Shown in pieces: positions 17,639 to 25,619 of a stretch of 64,000 nucleotides of DNA. A program made the position numbers and the translations under genes. Source of the stretch: Hymenobacter psychrophilus (GTDB lineage: Bacteria; Bacteroidota; Bacteroidia; Cytophagales; Hymenobacteraceae); assembly GCF_900107135.1 (NCBI RefSeq), contig NZ_FNOV01000002.1:496001-560000 (forward strand), read 5' to 3'. Each line of letters begins with the position of its first letter. The stretch's first letter is position 1. The notes below the pieces were generated by a model. The model saw only the letters and a program-made list of their open reading frames with translations, ran no database searches and was not told the origin of the DNA.

Positions 17639-17677
17639 ATGTTCTGCTTTCCCTCTTATCCTTAATTCCTCCTCCTC

Positions 17678-18310
17678 TTGCTTTCATCTTTCGACCCGCG
17701 CATCAGCCGGCTGGAACTACCCGAGTCGGCGCCGCCCCCGTCTGATAAGGCGGCGCTGGACCAGTTTCCGACCTACGAAGTATTCCATCAGCGTAAGGAA
17801 AACGCGGCCTACGTGTACGTGGGGCCGGTGCATGCGCCCGAGGCGGATGTGGCCTTCCTGTTTGGTAAGGAGCAGTTCAGTCGGCGCTTTCCGTGCACCG
17901 GCATGTGGGTGGTGCTCACCAGCGCCATTCAGGTAACCGAGTACGGCGACGACCAGCAGTCGGTGTACGACCGGCTGCCGCTGCCGCTGCTGCCCGCCGA
18001 CCAACTAGCCGCCGCAGATGCGGCCGGTATGGAATCTTACGACATCTTCCACCTCAAGAAGCGTGGCAAAGCCCACGCCCATGTGGGCCAGGTTTCGGCT
18101 ACCTCGCCCGAAGCGGCGTTGCAGGCCGCCAAAGCTGCTTTCGGCGACCAGCGGCCGGTGGTAAATGTGTGGGTAATCCGCAGCGCCGACCTGCTGCGCT
18201 CCGACGAGGCCGACCGCGACATGTGGACGACCACGCCCGACAAAAAGTACCGCGAAGCCATTTCCTACAAAGTGCAGGACCGTATCGACCGGTTCAAGCA
18301 GGAAGGATAA
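17678..18310 (+). CDS. paaB: Phenylacetyl-CoA epoxidase subunit PaaB, tandem-domain form
   Basis: A 210-residue protein, about twice the usual 95-residue PaaB. Two related halves are seen: YEVFHQRKENAAYVYVGPVH near residue 31 and YDIFHLKKRGKAHAHVGQVS near residue 125, each followed by the GMWVV/NVWVI-type strand. PaaB is a small structural subunit that bridges PaaA-PaaC units. The tail RDMWTTTPDKKYREAISYKV follows the second copy. The start is a TTG at 17678, since no suitable ATG precedes the domain. It lies 39 bases after the palindrome. Confidence 0.88.
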   Translation: MLSSFDPRISRLELPESAPPPSDKAALDQFPTYEVFHQRKENAAYVYVGPVHAPEADVAFLFGKEQFSRRFPCTGMWVVLTSAIQVTEYGDDQQSVYDRLPLPLLPADQLAAADAAGMESYDIFHLKKRGKAHAHVGQVSATSPEAALQAAKAAFGDQRPVVNVWVIRSADLLRSDEADRDMWTTTPDKKYREAISYKVQDRIDRFKQEG

Positions 18311-18326
18311 TCAGCATACTAGCATT

Positions 18327-19076
18327 ATGAATCCGAAGCTCGACCTACTTTACCGCCTCGCTGACGACCAGCTGATACTGGGCCACCGCAACTCCGAATG
18401 GAACGGCTTGGGCCCAATTCTGGAGGAGGACATTGCCTTTTCGAGCATGGCCCAGGACAAGCTGGGCCACTCGCTGCAGCTCTATATGCTGCTCCACGAG
18501 TTGGGCGAGGCCGAGCCCGACACGGTGGCCTTCACCCGCAATACACCCCAGTTTCACTGCTGCCAGCTGACGGAGCTGCCCATCGGCGAGTACGATTTCA
18601 GCCTGATCCGGCACTTTCTATTTGATCATGCCGAACTGCTGCGCTTCGAGGCGTTGGCCGACAGTTCGTATGAGCCGCTGGCCTTGGTGGCCCGCAAGGT
18701 GAAAGGCGAGCTGAAGTACCATGTGCTGCACGCCAATACCTGGGTGAAACGCCTAGGCACCGCCACCGAGGAGGCCATTGAGCGGATGCAGGCGGCCCTG
18801 GAGTTCACGTTGCCCTACGCGCTGGGCATCTTCGAAACGACTGAGGCCGAGCCGGAAATCATCAGCAGCGGCCTGTTTATTGGCGAGGCCGAGCTACAGC
18901 GCCGCTGGGAAGCCAGCATCAGCAAAGTGCTGGCTCAAACTGCCCTCACGCTCCCCGACCTGCGCCTGCTGACGCCCGTAACCGGCGGCCGCCACGGCCA
19001 GCACACCGAGCACCTGCAGCCCCTACTCGACGAAATGGCCGAGGTTTTCCGCCTCGACCCAACGGCCGACTGGTAA
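18327..19076 (+). CDS. paaC: Phenylacetyl-CoA epoxidase structural subunit PaaC
   Basis: A 249-residue ferritin-like subunit that pairs with PaaA but lacks the complete metal site. Recognisable blocks are LADDQLILGHRNSEW, ILEEDIAFSSMAQDKLGHS and VKGELKYHVLHANTWVKRLG, as in the family. The C-terminal GGRHGQHTEHLQPLLDEM is also typical. It starts 16 bases after paaB, so the two are co-transcribed. In related genomes paaD usually follows directly; here an unrelated membrane gene intervenes. Confidence 0.95.
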   Translation: MNPKLDLLYRLADDQLILGHRNSEWNGLGPILEEDIAFSSMAQDKLGHSLQLYMLLHELGEAEPDTVAFTRNTPQFHCCQLTELPIGEYDFSLIRHFLFDHAELLRFEALADSSYEPLALVARKVKGELKYHVLHANTWVKRLGTATEEAIERMQAALEFTLPYALGIFETTEAEPEIISSGLFIGEAELQRRWEASISKVLAQTALTLPDLRLLTPVTGGRHGQHTEHLQPLLDEMAEVFRLDPTADW

Positions 19077-19085
19077 GACTGCGTG

Positions 19086-19568
19086 ATGCTGCTGAACTAT
19101 GATAAAACCGTTGTGATGCTAATTGCTGCCTCACCCGAAGAAGTGAGGCAGCAATTAGCATTAGCAAAGGAAACGAAACTGGTAAAGTGGTATAGTGGTT
19201 TTTCGCTCCAGGAATTTGAAGGTGAAGTATTCACGAATGGTTTCCGTTTTCGGACAACTGGCCGAACTACACTTTTAATTCAGGGCACAATTACGAACTC
19301 TGGTTCCGACCAAAGCATGGTGGAGCTACGATTCACAAATACCACAGCCGACAAGAGCTTACGTTTCCTTTCCATCGGACTAAGCACATTGCTAATTTTG
19401 ATTTTTAGCTTGGGCTCTGGTTTTTACAAATCCTCTTGGTCATTTATAGCAGTCCTTTTATTTCCTATTTTACTTATCGCAGGCATAGGAAATTTGAGCT
19501 GGGCTATAGCTTCCAGCAGTGCTACAATGCGCCTCAAAGAGCTTCTGGCTGCAAAAGAAATGGTTTAA
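19086..19568 (+). CDS. Small membrane protein inserted in the paa operon
   Basis: A 160-residue protein with a soluble N-terminal part (PEEVRQQLALAKETKLVKWY) and two hydrophobic segments, SIGLSTLLILIFSLGSGF and FIAVLLFPILLIAGIGNLSW. The ATG at 19086 is preferred over the adjoining GTG. Composition is more AT-rich than paaC and paaD, pointing to acquisition. It is not a known Paa subunit and I recognise no family. Its first 30 codons contain a perfect 19-bp hairpin that could restrict its translation or attenuate paaD. Confidence 0.75.
   Translation: MLLNYDKTVVMLIAASPEEVRQQLALAKETKLVKWYSGFSLQEFEGEVFTNGFRFRTTGRTTLLIQGTITNSGSDQSMVELRFTNTTADKSLRFLSIGLSTLLILIFSLGSGFYKSSWSFIAVLLFPILLIAGIGNLSWAIASSSATMRLKELLAAKEMV
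19116..19161 (+). promoter_or_regulatory. Perfect 19-bp stem-loop inside the 5' coding region
   Basis: Left arm 19116-19134 (ATGCTAATTGCTGCCTCAC) pairs without mismatch with 19143-19161, leaving an 8-base loop. One G-T wobble extends it. It lies about 30 bases into the membrane-protein gene, has no T-run behind it, and so is not a simple terminator. Confidence 0.85.
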
Positions 19569-19625
19569 AACAGCCTCAATTATTATTCCAATCACTATCA
19601 ACGAAGCACTAAGCACCAACCCACC

Positions 19626-20114
19626 ATGCCCACCACCAAAGCCCAGATTCTTGACTGGCTGCAAGCCGTTACCGACCCCGAAATTCCGACGATTTCGCTC
19701 GTGGACCTCGGCGTGATTCGGGAGGTGCGGGTGGAGGACGACGGGGGTGTGTACGTGCGCCTAACACCCACCTTTGCCGGCTGCCCGGCCATGGATTATA
19801 TGCGCCGCGACGTGGAAACCACCCTCAAGGCCCACGGTATTCCGCGCGTCACCACCGAAATCAGCCTGCGCGACCCTTGGACGTCGGACATGGTGACGGA
19901 CCGGGGCCGCGAGGGCCTGCGCCGCCACGGGTTGGCAACACCACCCAAGCTCAACGGCGGCTTGCTCGACCTTGATATTCTGGAGTACGCCGAGTGCCCC
20001 CGCTGCCACACCAACAACACGGAGCTACGCACGCCTTTCGGGGCCACGCTGTGCCGCGCTGTGCATTACTGCCACGACTGCCGCCAGATCTTCGAGCAGT
20101 TCAAACCGATTTAG
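19626..20114 (+). CDS. paaD: Phenylacetyl-CoA epoxidase assembly subunit PaaD
   Basis: A 162-residue MIP18/SufT-like (DUF59) protein involved in metal or iron-sulfur maturation of the epoxidase system. The N-terminal VTDPEIPTISLVDLGVIREV and the TFAGCPAMDYMRRDVE block with its cysteine are conserved. The C-terminal zinc-ribbon-like part has CPRCHTN and HYCHDC. No paaE reductase gene is present in the window, so the electron-transfer partner must be elsewhere. Confidence 0.93.
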   Translation: MPTTKAQILDWLQAVTDPEIPTISLVDLGVIREVRVEDDGGVYVRLTPTFAGCPAMDYMRRDVETTLKAHGIPRVTTEISLRDPWTSDMVTDRGREGLRRHGLATPPKLNGGLLDLDILEYAECPRCHTNNTELRTPFGATLCRAVHYCHDCRQIFEQFKPI

Positions 20115-20226
20115 TGGTTGTTTAACTGTCGGTGCTGCGGCATGATGGCGGCGGATTTTTCTGGTTGCGGGAAAGATTTCGCCGGTATCTTCGTTGGAGG
20201 CTTGTTCGCTTTTTCTCCTAGTTTTT

Positions 20227-20817
20227 ATGATGCGTTTTGTCGCGCTACTGCTGGCGCTGGGGTTGCTGATGACCAGTTGCAACCGCACTCCGGCCCCCAT
20301 CGACCCGGCCTCGGCCCAGGCCGTAAAAGTTCAACTTAATATTCTGCGGGATACTGTGGCCGCCCGTTGGGGCGAGATGCAGCAATCCGACAACGCCAAA
20401 CAGCGTGACACCAAGGAGTTGCTGCGCGAGTTAAGCGGCCTTCCGGGTGCCGACCGCGCCGCGCTGGCCCGCTTGCAGTACGCCAACGACCGGCTGCCCG
20501 CCCGCCGCTACTCCGAGCAAAGCATGGCCGACTCGGGCCTCATTGATGCCTACGATACGGCCCAGGATTCGCTGTTGCAGGCCGTATATGCCTTGGTGCC
20601 GCTACCCACTTCACCCGATGCGGAGGCCACGCCCGCCTTGGTGCTAACCGGCCAAATTCAGGAAGCCGACGCGGAACTGGTGGGCTTTCGAACGCGCTAC
20701 GACCAGGCCGCCATGCGTTTCAACAGCTACTTGCAGCTGCATCGGGCCGAGATGGAGCAATTAGGCAGAGAATACACGAAACTGCAACCGCTACCGCTGT
20801 TCACGCTACAGAACTAA
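20227..20817 (+). CDS. Hypothetical lipoprotein
   Basis: A 196-residue protein with a lipoprotein signal: MMRFVALLLALGLLMTSC, where the Cys at about residue 18 would be lipidated. The mature part is helical and charged, and no catalytic motif is visible. Start taken at 20227; a longer open frame upstream has no signal. It is the last chromosomal gene before the island. Probably exported to the periplasm or outer membrane. No family recognised. Confidence 0.8.
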   Translation: MMRFVALLLALGLLMTSCNRTPAPIDPASAQAVKVQLNILRDTVAARWGEMQQSDNAKQRDTKELLRELSGLPGADRAALARLQYANDRLPARRYSEQSMADSGLIDAYDTAQDSLLQAVYALVPLPTSPDAEATPALVLTGQIQEADAELVGFRTRYDQAAMRFNSYLQLHRAEMEQLGREYTKLQPLPLFTLQN

Positions 20818-20822
20818 TTAGG

Positions 20823-20898
20823 GGTTCGATTCCAGTTGGGCCCACGCAAAAGCCCCCTTACAGCGCTGTAAGGGGGCTTTTGCGTGGGCCCAACTGGA
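20823..20898. repeat. Island left end: 68-bp perfect palindrome with two inverted tRNA 3' ends
   Basis: 20823-20844 copies the last 22 bases of the tRNA gene at the other end of the island (GGTTCGATTCCAGTTGGGCC plus CA) on the plus strand. From 20831 to 20898 the sequence is a perfect 34+34 bp palindrome with no spacer, so a second, inverted tRNA end lies at 20884-20898. The core (20851-20878) reads like a bidirectional terminator with A and T runs. The 20884-20898 arm is in the same orientation as the tRNA end at 32639-32653 and would be attL. Confidence 0.9.
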
Positions 20899-21011
20899 CT
20901 ACCAACCTTTTATTCTACCCTTCTTAAACCTGCCTTCAAATAGCTGTTTAGGCACAATCAGGCAACATTTGTAATAATTAAGAACCAGTTAGAACAGGGG
21001 AAGATCGGAAA

Positions 21012-21034
21012 TTTTGTCCCGTGACTTGTCCCAG
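21012..21034 (+). promoter_or_regulatory. Putative recombinase arm-type site, left
   Basis: TTTTGTCCCGTGACTTGTCC (+CAG) contains TGTCCC twice, 12 bases apart. A copy with 20 of 23 bases identical and the same orientation lies near the other island end (32561-32583). Placement inside both ends suggests accessory binding sites of the integrase; the left one overlaps the integrase start and could give autoregulation. Confidence 0.55.
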
Positions 21035-22312
21035 CACACAATCTCGTATACCTTTGGTCGAAGCTATAAACCCTCCCCTGTGTTACGGACCAAGTACTAC
21101 CTCACGGATCCCCAAACGGAATCCACTACGGCTATCTATGCCGCTTGCTATTTAAACGGCAAACGAAAGAAGCTCTACACACCTCTTTCGGTTTCACCCA
21201 TCCAGTGGGATAGCAAAGCCCAACAGTTCCGAAAGAACTTCACAAGCTTCTCAGATGCCAACAAGCTGCTTAGACGCCTGATTGATGAGCTAGACGCGCA
21301 TCACTTTGCCATGGCTGCCAAAGGCCAAGCGACAACCATTGACAGCCTGCATGGAATTATCGTGCGGGTGCTAACTGGCGCCGTTCCTGAACCAGTGACT
21401 TTTGTTGATCACATCAACAACTGGCTGGAGTCTAGCAAACGTGATATGAAACCCTCCACTGTTAAGGGCTATGTTACGTTCCGTAACCACTTAGTGGCTT
21501 TTAGTAAAGCCAAGCATTATAAGCTGGAATTCAGCACGCTGGATGTGGCGTTTTCCGAGACGTTTAAAAACTATCTGCTCAAGACCGTCAACCTGACAAA
21601 TACATCGGTTAACAATGTTATTAAAAATCTCAAGGTGTTCTTGTCAGTAACGCACAGTCAGGGCTTGCACGAGTTCCAGTATCACACCCGGTTTAGAAAG
21701 CTAGATAGGATCGAGCCGGAAGTTGTGTATCTCACCACCGACGAAAAGGCAGCAATAGCTAATCTGAATCTAGATTATATACTCCGCTGGGAGCGAACTC
21801 GCGATGTATTTGTTTTCGAGTGCGAAACAGGTCTCCGCTTTTCAGATGTCGCTGCCTTACGTCCTGATCAAGTACACAAAGATCATCTCATACTAGTAAC
21901 TCAGAAGACGGAAGATTTGCTCAAAATCCCTTTGTCTCCCTTAGCTCAATCTATTCTCAAAAAATACGCAGGGAAACAAGCCAAGGCACTACCAGTCAAA
22001 ACAAATCAGAAGACTAATGCTGATCTAAAGCAGATAGCTAAGCTAGCAAAACTAGAAGCTCATACATCTACCTCTAAGCTGCGTGGCAAAGATAAAGTCA
22101 TCACCGTTCAGCCGAAGTGGCAACTAGTTTGCACGCACACAGCGCGACGCACCTTTGTGACTCTGGCATTACAAGGTGGGATGCGTCCTGAAGTTGTAAT
22201 GCGCATTACAGGGCACAAGAACATCAAGACCCTATTCTCCTACTTGAAAATAAACGATGTAGTCGTGATGCAGGAGTTTGGTGCATACCTCAATCGCGAA
22301 GCCAGATTGTAG
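21014..22312 (+). CDS. int: Tyrosine recombinase / island integrase
   Basis: Up to 432 residues. It has an arm-binding N-terminal domain (IYAACYLNGKRKKLYTPLSV), a SAM-like core-binding domain (about residues 130 to 215, FVDHINNWLESSKRD) and the catalytic domain. Catalytic residues are visible as the Arg of ETGLRFSDVAALR, HxxR in HTARRTFVTLAL, and GHKNIKTLFSYLK with the nucleophilic Tyr. The start is uncertain: the only early candidates are TTG codons at 21014 and 21026. It stands next to the attL repeat and ends in a strong terminator. It resembles integrases of Bacteroidota genomic islands. Confidence 0.92.
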   Translation: MSRDLSQHTISYTFGRSYKPSPVLRTKYYLTDPQTESTTAIYAACYLNGKRKKLYTPLSVSPIQWDSKAQQFRKNFTSFSDANKLLRRLIDELDAHHFAMAAKGQATTIDSLHGIIVRVLTGAVPEPVTFVDHINNWLESSKRDMKPSTVKGYVTFRNHLVAFSKAKHYKLEFSTLDVAFSETFKNYLLKTVNLTNTSVNNVIKNLKVFLSVTHSQGLHEFQYHTRFRKLDRIEPEVVYLTTDEKAAIANLNLDYILRWERTRDVFVFECETGLRFSDVAALRPDQVHKDHLILVTQKTEDLLKIPLSPLAQSILKKYAGKQAKALPVKTNQKTNADLKQIAKLAKLEAHTSTSKLRGKDKVITVQPKWQLVCTHTARRTFVTLALQGGMRPEVVMRITGHKNIKTLFSYLKINDVVVMQEFGAYLNREARL

Positions 22313-22336
22313 CTGTAACATTCTCGGAAACGACTC

Positions 22337-22373
22337 AAAAGTGATGCCCACCTACGTGAGCATCACTTTTTTT
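22337..22373 (+). terminator. Rho-independent terminator after int
   Basis: An 11-bp stem, AAAAGTGATGC (22337-22347) with 22360-22370, a 12-base loop and a run of T after it. The following bases to 22613 are AT-rich with no gene and probably hold the promoter of the next gene. Confidence 0.85.
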
Positions 22374-22613
22374 CGCTCGAAAAAATTATTTTTTTTCAAA
22401 AACTTCTATTGTTATAAAAATCACATTTAAAACTCTCAAATGCACCCTCAGCATCACTAACACAAATATGTTCAAATCTAAGGGGACTACAGCTTAGTCC
22501 CGTTAAAAGGCACTTTGACTGCGTTGTTTAATGCTTACTCGATTTCTAGCTTGCTTCATATTTTTTAAATTTCCGTTTATAACCTAACCTTACATATCCT
22601 AAACCACAAAAAC

Positions 22614-22913
22614 ATGAATATCGAAATACCCGACACTTTCCTGACGCAGCTTCAGGATAAGGTTTTGAGCACGGTACTTAAGGCGTTGAATCAGATCTCT
22701 ACAGGAAGCGCTCTTGCAGATAGTCCCGATACAAAGCGACTTTACACAAAAGACGAGGTTTGCCAGCAACTCGGCATCTCCAAAACTACGCTCACCGAGT
22801 GGATGAAGAATGGCACTGTTCCCTTTCTACGTCTCGGTCGCCGCATCTACTTCAAGCAAGACGAGGTCCTGCAAGCAGGTCGAAACCACGAGAAATATCA
22901 GCGTCGCAGATAG
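22614..22913 (+). CDS. Excisionase-like helix-turn-helix protein
   Basis: A 99-residue protein. Residues about 43 to 90 form a MerR-like HTH_17/excisionase domain: RLYTKDEVCQQLGISKTTL followed by EWMKNGTVPFLRLGRRIYF and KQDEVLQ. The N-terminal 40 residues are helical. Such proteins in Bacteroidota islands act as excision directionality factors or as regulators of the replication genes. The location between the integrase and the ATPase operon supports this; which of the two roles applies is not shown by sequence. Confidence 0.82.
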   Translation: MNIEIPDTFLTQLQDKVLSTVLKALNQISTGSALADSPDTKRLYTKDEVCQQLGISKTTLTEWMKNGTVPFLRLGRRIYFKQDEVLQAGRNHEKYQRRR

Positions 22914-22941
22914 CATTTAGGCATACTCTAATCATTTTCCC

Positions 22942-23310
22942 ATGTCCTCCTCCAGATTGCTGCTCGATGAAGAACAGCACCGTACTAACCTCGTCAGTTT
23001 TCGCCAAACGCTAGATTATAAAATACGTCAGTTCGAGCTGCTAAAAAGGCCTGCTAATAAAGCACAAGCACGACATATCGAAAAGCTAATAAGATTCTAT
23101 GAGGGATATGAACTTCTCTTCACCAGCTTGGTCCTGGAGGACACGCTACTTAGAGTTGAGAATCGAGCCCTGAATATGGAAATCGGAAACTTGAAGCGCA
23201 GCTTGGCTTTCCGTCATTTGGATCAACCTTATGTAGGTAAGCTAGACAAGCACTTTGACCTCCTCATTGATCTCGTAATAGCTTCCTTAAGCCAGGAAAA
23301 ACAGCGATGA
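22942..23310 (+). CDS. Helical hypothetical protein of the island backbone
   Basis: A 122-residue protein rich in charged heptad-like segments (TLDYKIRQFELLKRPANKAQ and VENRALNMEIGNLKRSLAF), suggesting a coiled coil. It has no signal or membrane segment. The stop overlaps the start of the ATPase gene by four bases (ATGA), so the two are translationally coupled and may act together. No family recognised. Confidence 0.7.
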   Translation: MSSSRLLLDEEQHRTNLVSFRQTLDYKIRQFELLKRPANKAQARHIEKLIRFYEGYELLFTSLVLEDTLLRVENRALNMEIGNLKRSLAFRHLDQPYVGKLDKHFDLLIDLVIASLSQEKQR

Positions 23311-24425
23311 ACTATGAAGCTGATAACTGGAGGGAACGACTGCAGCACCTTGGTGCTGATGTAAGCGAACCAGCCCTGTTTACTGATGCAGCAGCAGATG
23401 AAATTCGCATTGATTCAAATATCCCTGACCTAATTCCTGTTGTCCGTATTGCTGGAGAAGTTATAGCCGTCCAAGGTGACATTTCCTTCATTGCAGGTAA
23501 GCCTAAGGCTGGTAAAACCGCAGTGTGCACATTCATCGCGGCCAGTGCACTACTGCGCGACAAATCGGGAATCGACACTCTCTCAATTCAGACGGATTAC
23601 GCTTATGGAAAAGAAGTAATTCTCGTCGATACAGAGCAGCCAAAGGCTAACACACTGAAGCAAGTCAAGAATATCTGTAAGGTGCTGGATGTAGCCGACC
23701 AACCTGCCAACCTGCATGTTTTCAATTTTCGCGAGGACAACAAAGCCATTAAGCTGCTAAAAGTCAAACAGTTATTTGAAATCTACCCAAAGGCACACCT
23801 ATGGATCATAGACGGCTTGGCAGATTTGATTGACGACGTAAACAGCGCGACGGATAGTGGCCGTATCGTGGACATGTTCATGATGTACGCCTCGAAATTG
23901 CAGACTACCATCTTGCTGCTCGTGCACGAGAACCCGGGTGGGGAAGGCAAGATGCGGGGGCACTTAGGTAGCGAAGCAGAACGCAAGGGTGGTGGTGTAA
24001 TTGCCGTAGCCAAAGACAAGGCCAAGCAACTACATACTATCACTAGCCGGATTTTACGAAATGGGCCAGATTTTGAAACTGTTTACTTTCGATGGTCTGA
24101 CAAGCGACACTTCTTCGTTACGGATGCAGATGCAGCGGAACAAGTAGTTACCGAAAAGCACGCGAAGGAACGGCAACTAGCGCTGGAATGCTTTCCCCTT
24201 GGCACAGACGTGCTGCGACATAAAGAAATAACAGCCCGGATTGAGCAATACGCAAAGGTTAAGACAACGAGGGCGGCCAGCTTACTCAAAGCCATGACGA
24301 ATGCGCAGATGGTCGTCAAAGACAACGTGGAAGGGACTTACACCTTACACGAAAGCCTGACCGCTCTAGCCGGTCCGGACGCTGGAATTCAGACAGATTT
24401 GCTGCTTTCCAACCGCGCAGTATAG
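23307..24425 (+). CDS. RepA-like AAA ATPase of the island
   Basis: A 372-residue RecA-fold ATPase (AAA_25/RepA-like). Walker A is FIAGKPKAGKTAV near residue 64, and Walker B is LWIIDGLADLID, followed by the sensor-like LLLVHENPGG and GHLGSEAERKGGG. A C-terminal winged-helix-like part follows residue 290. Related proteins are replicative helicases or helicase loaders of plasmids and integrative elements. It likely unwinds or prepares the excised island for replication; that role is inferred from the family. Confidence 0.78.
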   Translation: MNYEADNWRERLQHLGADVSEPALFTDAAADEIRIDSNIPDLIPVVRIAGEVIAVQGDISFIAGKPKAGKTAVCTFIAASALLRDKSGIDTLSIQTDYAYGKEVILVDTEQPKANTLKQVKNICKVLDVADQPANLHVFNFREDNKAIKLLKVKQLFEIYPKAHLWIIDGLADLIDDVNSATDSGRIVDMFMMYASKLQTTILLLVHENPGGEGKMRGHLGSEAERKGGGVIAVAKDKAKQLHTITSRILRNGPDFETVYFRWSDKRHFFVTDADAAEQVVTEKHAKERQLALECFPLGTDVLRHKEITARIEQYAKVKTTRAASLLKAMTNAQMVVKDNVEGTYTLHESLTALAGPDAGIQTDLLLSNRAV

Positions 24426-24513
24426 CGTACCACTCCACTCCAGGCGGGCCTATAAGGCAAGTGGTATGCTTATTCCGATATCAATTTTCACACTTGATCA
24501 TTCCTTCCTAAAC

Positions 24514-25557
24514 ATGGCTCACCCTAATAATTGCCAATCATGTGGCGCCCCTTTTATAGGCAATAGAAATCGTCGATTTTGCCAAGATGCCTGTCGTAAA
24601 TTCTACAAAGCGAATGGGAACTTGGGCCAGTCCAATGTCACTCCTGACCGGTCAACAATAAGCCGAAACTCCGGAGAAAGGCGGAAATCAGCCAACTCCG
24701 GCGTCGCCGGCTATGCCGCTAAACGGTTCATTGACCTCGCAGGAAAAATCGCGCATCATCAGCTCATCCCCTCCCCAACTGAGGCCTCAAAGCCCGGTAC
24801 GGCGGGTTCAGCAATACCCTTGATTACCGCTACCCTTTCAGAACAAATCCCTGCGGGCAGGCAATCAGGCCAGCATCGACCTGATTTACCACCTGAGCTA
24901 CGGGCATTTTTGGGCGAACTGATTCATCCGTTCCAGATGCTGATTTGGGGGTTGCCAGGGAGTGGCAAATCCACCATGAGCATGATCATGGCCAATCAAA
25001 TGGCCTCATTCCGCAAAGTGCTCTACATATCCGGTGAGGAGGACCTCTCCAGCGCCACCTTGCGCCAAAAGCAGGCCCGCACCATTACGCGACCGGATCG
25101 TTTCGTTTTCGCCAACCGGTTACCCAACTCCAGGGTTGAATGGCGTCAGCTACTGTTCCCCGGCGCGACCGGTCAAACGTCCGGTCAATTAGCTGGAAAC
25201 CGCGCTTTACCCGCCAATAGATTGCTCGCTGGCTCCGGTCAGTCCACCGGTCAATCGGCCGGTGGGTACCTGGAGCTTCGGACCATCGTGTATGACTCCA
25301 TTACGGTACTTGGCATCCACCCTTTCCATGTGAAAGCCACCGCTAACGATTGCCAAATGCCCATGTTCCGCCAGCATATCAGCCACATCTTCATCAGCCA
25401 CGCCCACAAAGACGGCAAGGAGTACCGGGGAGATGGTAGCTGGGGGCATGAGGTGGACATAATCATCCGGTGCCACGAAGGTGTAGCTACCATCCAGAAG
25501 AACCGGTTTGCCACGGCCGAGCAGGGCCGAATAGGCAGCGAGTATCGTATTTATTGA
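24514..25557 (+). CDS. Zinc-finger plus RecA-like ATPase
   Basis: A 347-residue protein starting MAHPNNCQSCGAPF. A Cys-rich finger (CQSCG, then RFCQDACRKFYK) forms the N-terminus. A linker of about 100 residues follows, then a P-loop ATPase: Walker A WGLPGSGKSTMSM and Walker B TIVYDSIT. A terminal segment, ISHAHKDGKEYRGDGSWGHE, resembles RepA/RadA-type proteins. Between Walker A and B lies a repetitive Gly-Gln-Ser/Thr insert coded by CCGGTCA repeats. It could be a second replication ATPase or a DNA-repair-like loader. The start at 24514 begins the finger; upstream sequence has no homology I recognise. Confidence 0.72.
   Translation: MAHPNNCQSCGAPFIGNRNRRFCQDACRKFYKANGNLGQSNVTPDRSTISRNSGERRKSANSGVAGYAAKRFIDLAGKIAHHQLIPSPTEASKPGTAGSAIPLITATLSEQIPAGRQSGQHRPDLPPELRAFLGELIHPFQMLIWGLPGSGKSTMSMIMANQMASFRKVLYISGEEDLSSATLRQKQARTITRPDRFVFANRLPNSRVEWRQLLFPGATGQTSGQLAGNRALPANRLLAGSGQSTGQSAGGYLELRTIVYDSITVLGIHPFHVKATANDCQMPMFRQHISHIFISHAHKDGKEYRGDGSWGHEVDIIIRCHEGVATIQKNRFATAEQGRIGSEYRIY
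25168..25254 (+). repeat. Iteron-like CCGGTCA(A/G) copies inside the ATPase gene
   Basis: Four copies occur at 25169-25176, 25181-25188, 25235-25242 and 25247-25254, with another at 24648-24655. They code the Gly-Gln-rich insert of the ATPase. Direct repeats in a replication gene can be iterons, but the spacing is uneven, so low-complexity coding sequence is equally possible. Confidence 0.5.
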
Positions 25558-25560
25558 AGG

Positions 25561-25603
25561 CAGAAATCCCCGCAAAATTGCTTCTGCGGGGATTTCTGTT
25601 TTT
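25561..25603. terminator. Bidirectional terminator between ATPase and hsdR
   Basis: A 14-bp perfect stem, CAGAAATCCCCGCA (25561-25574) with 25585-25598, a 10-base loop and a T-run. It lies between the convergent ATPase and hsdR genes. Confidence 0.88.
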
Positions 25604-25619
25604 GCATACGGCGAATCCT

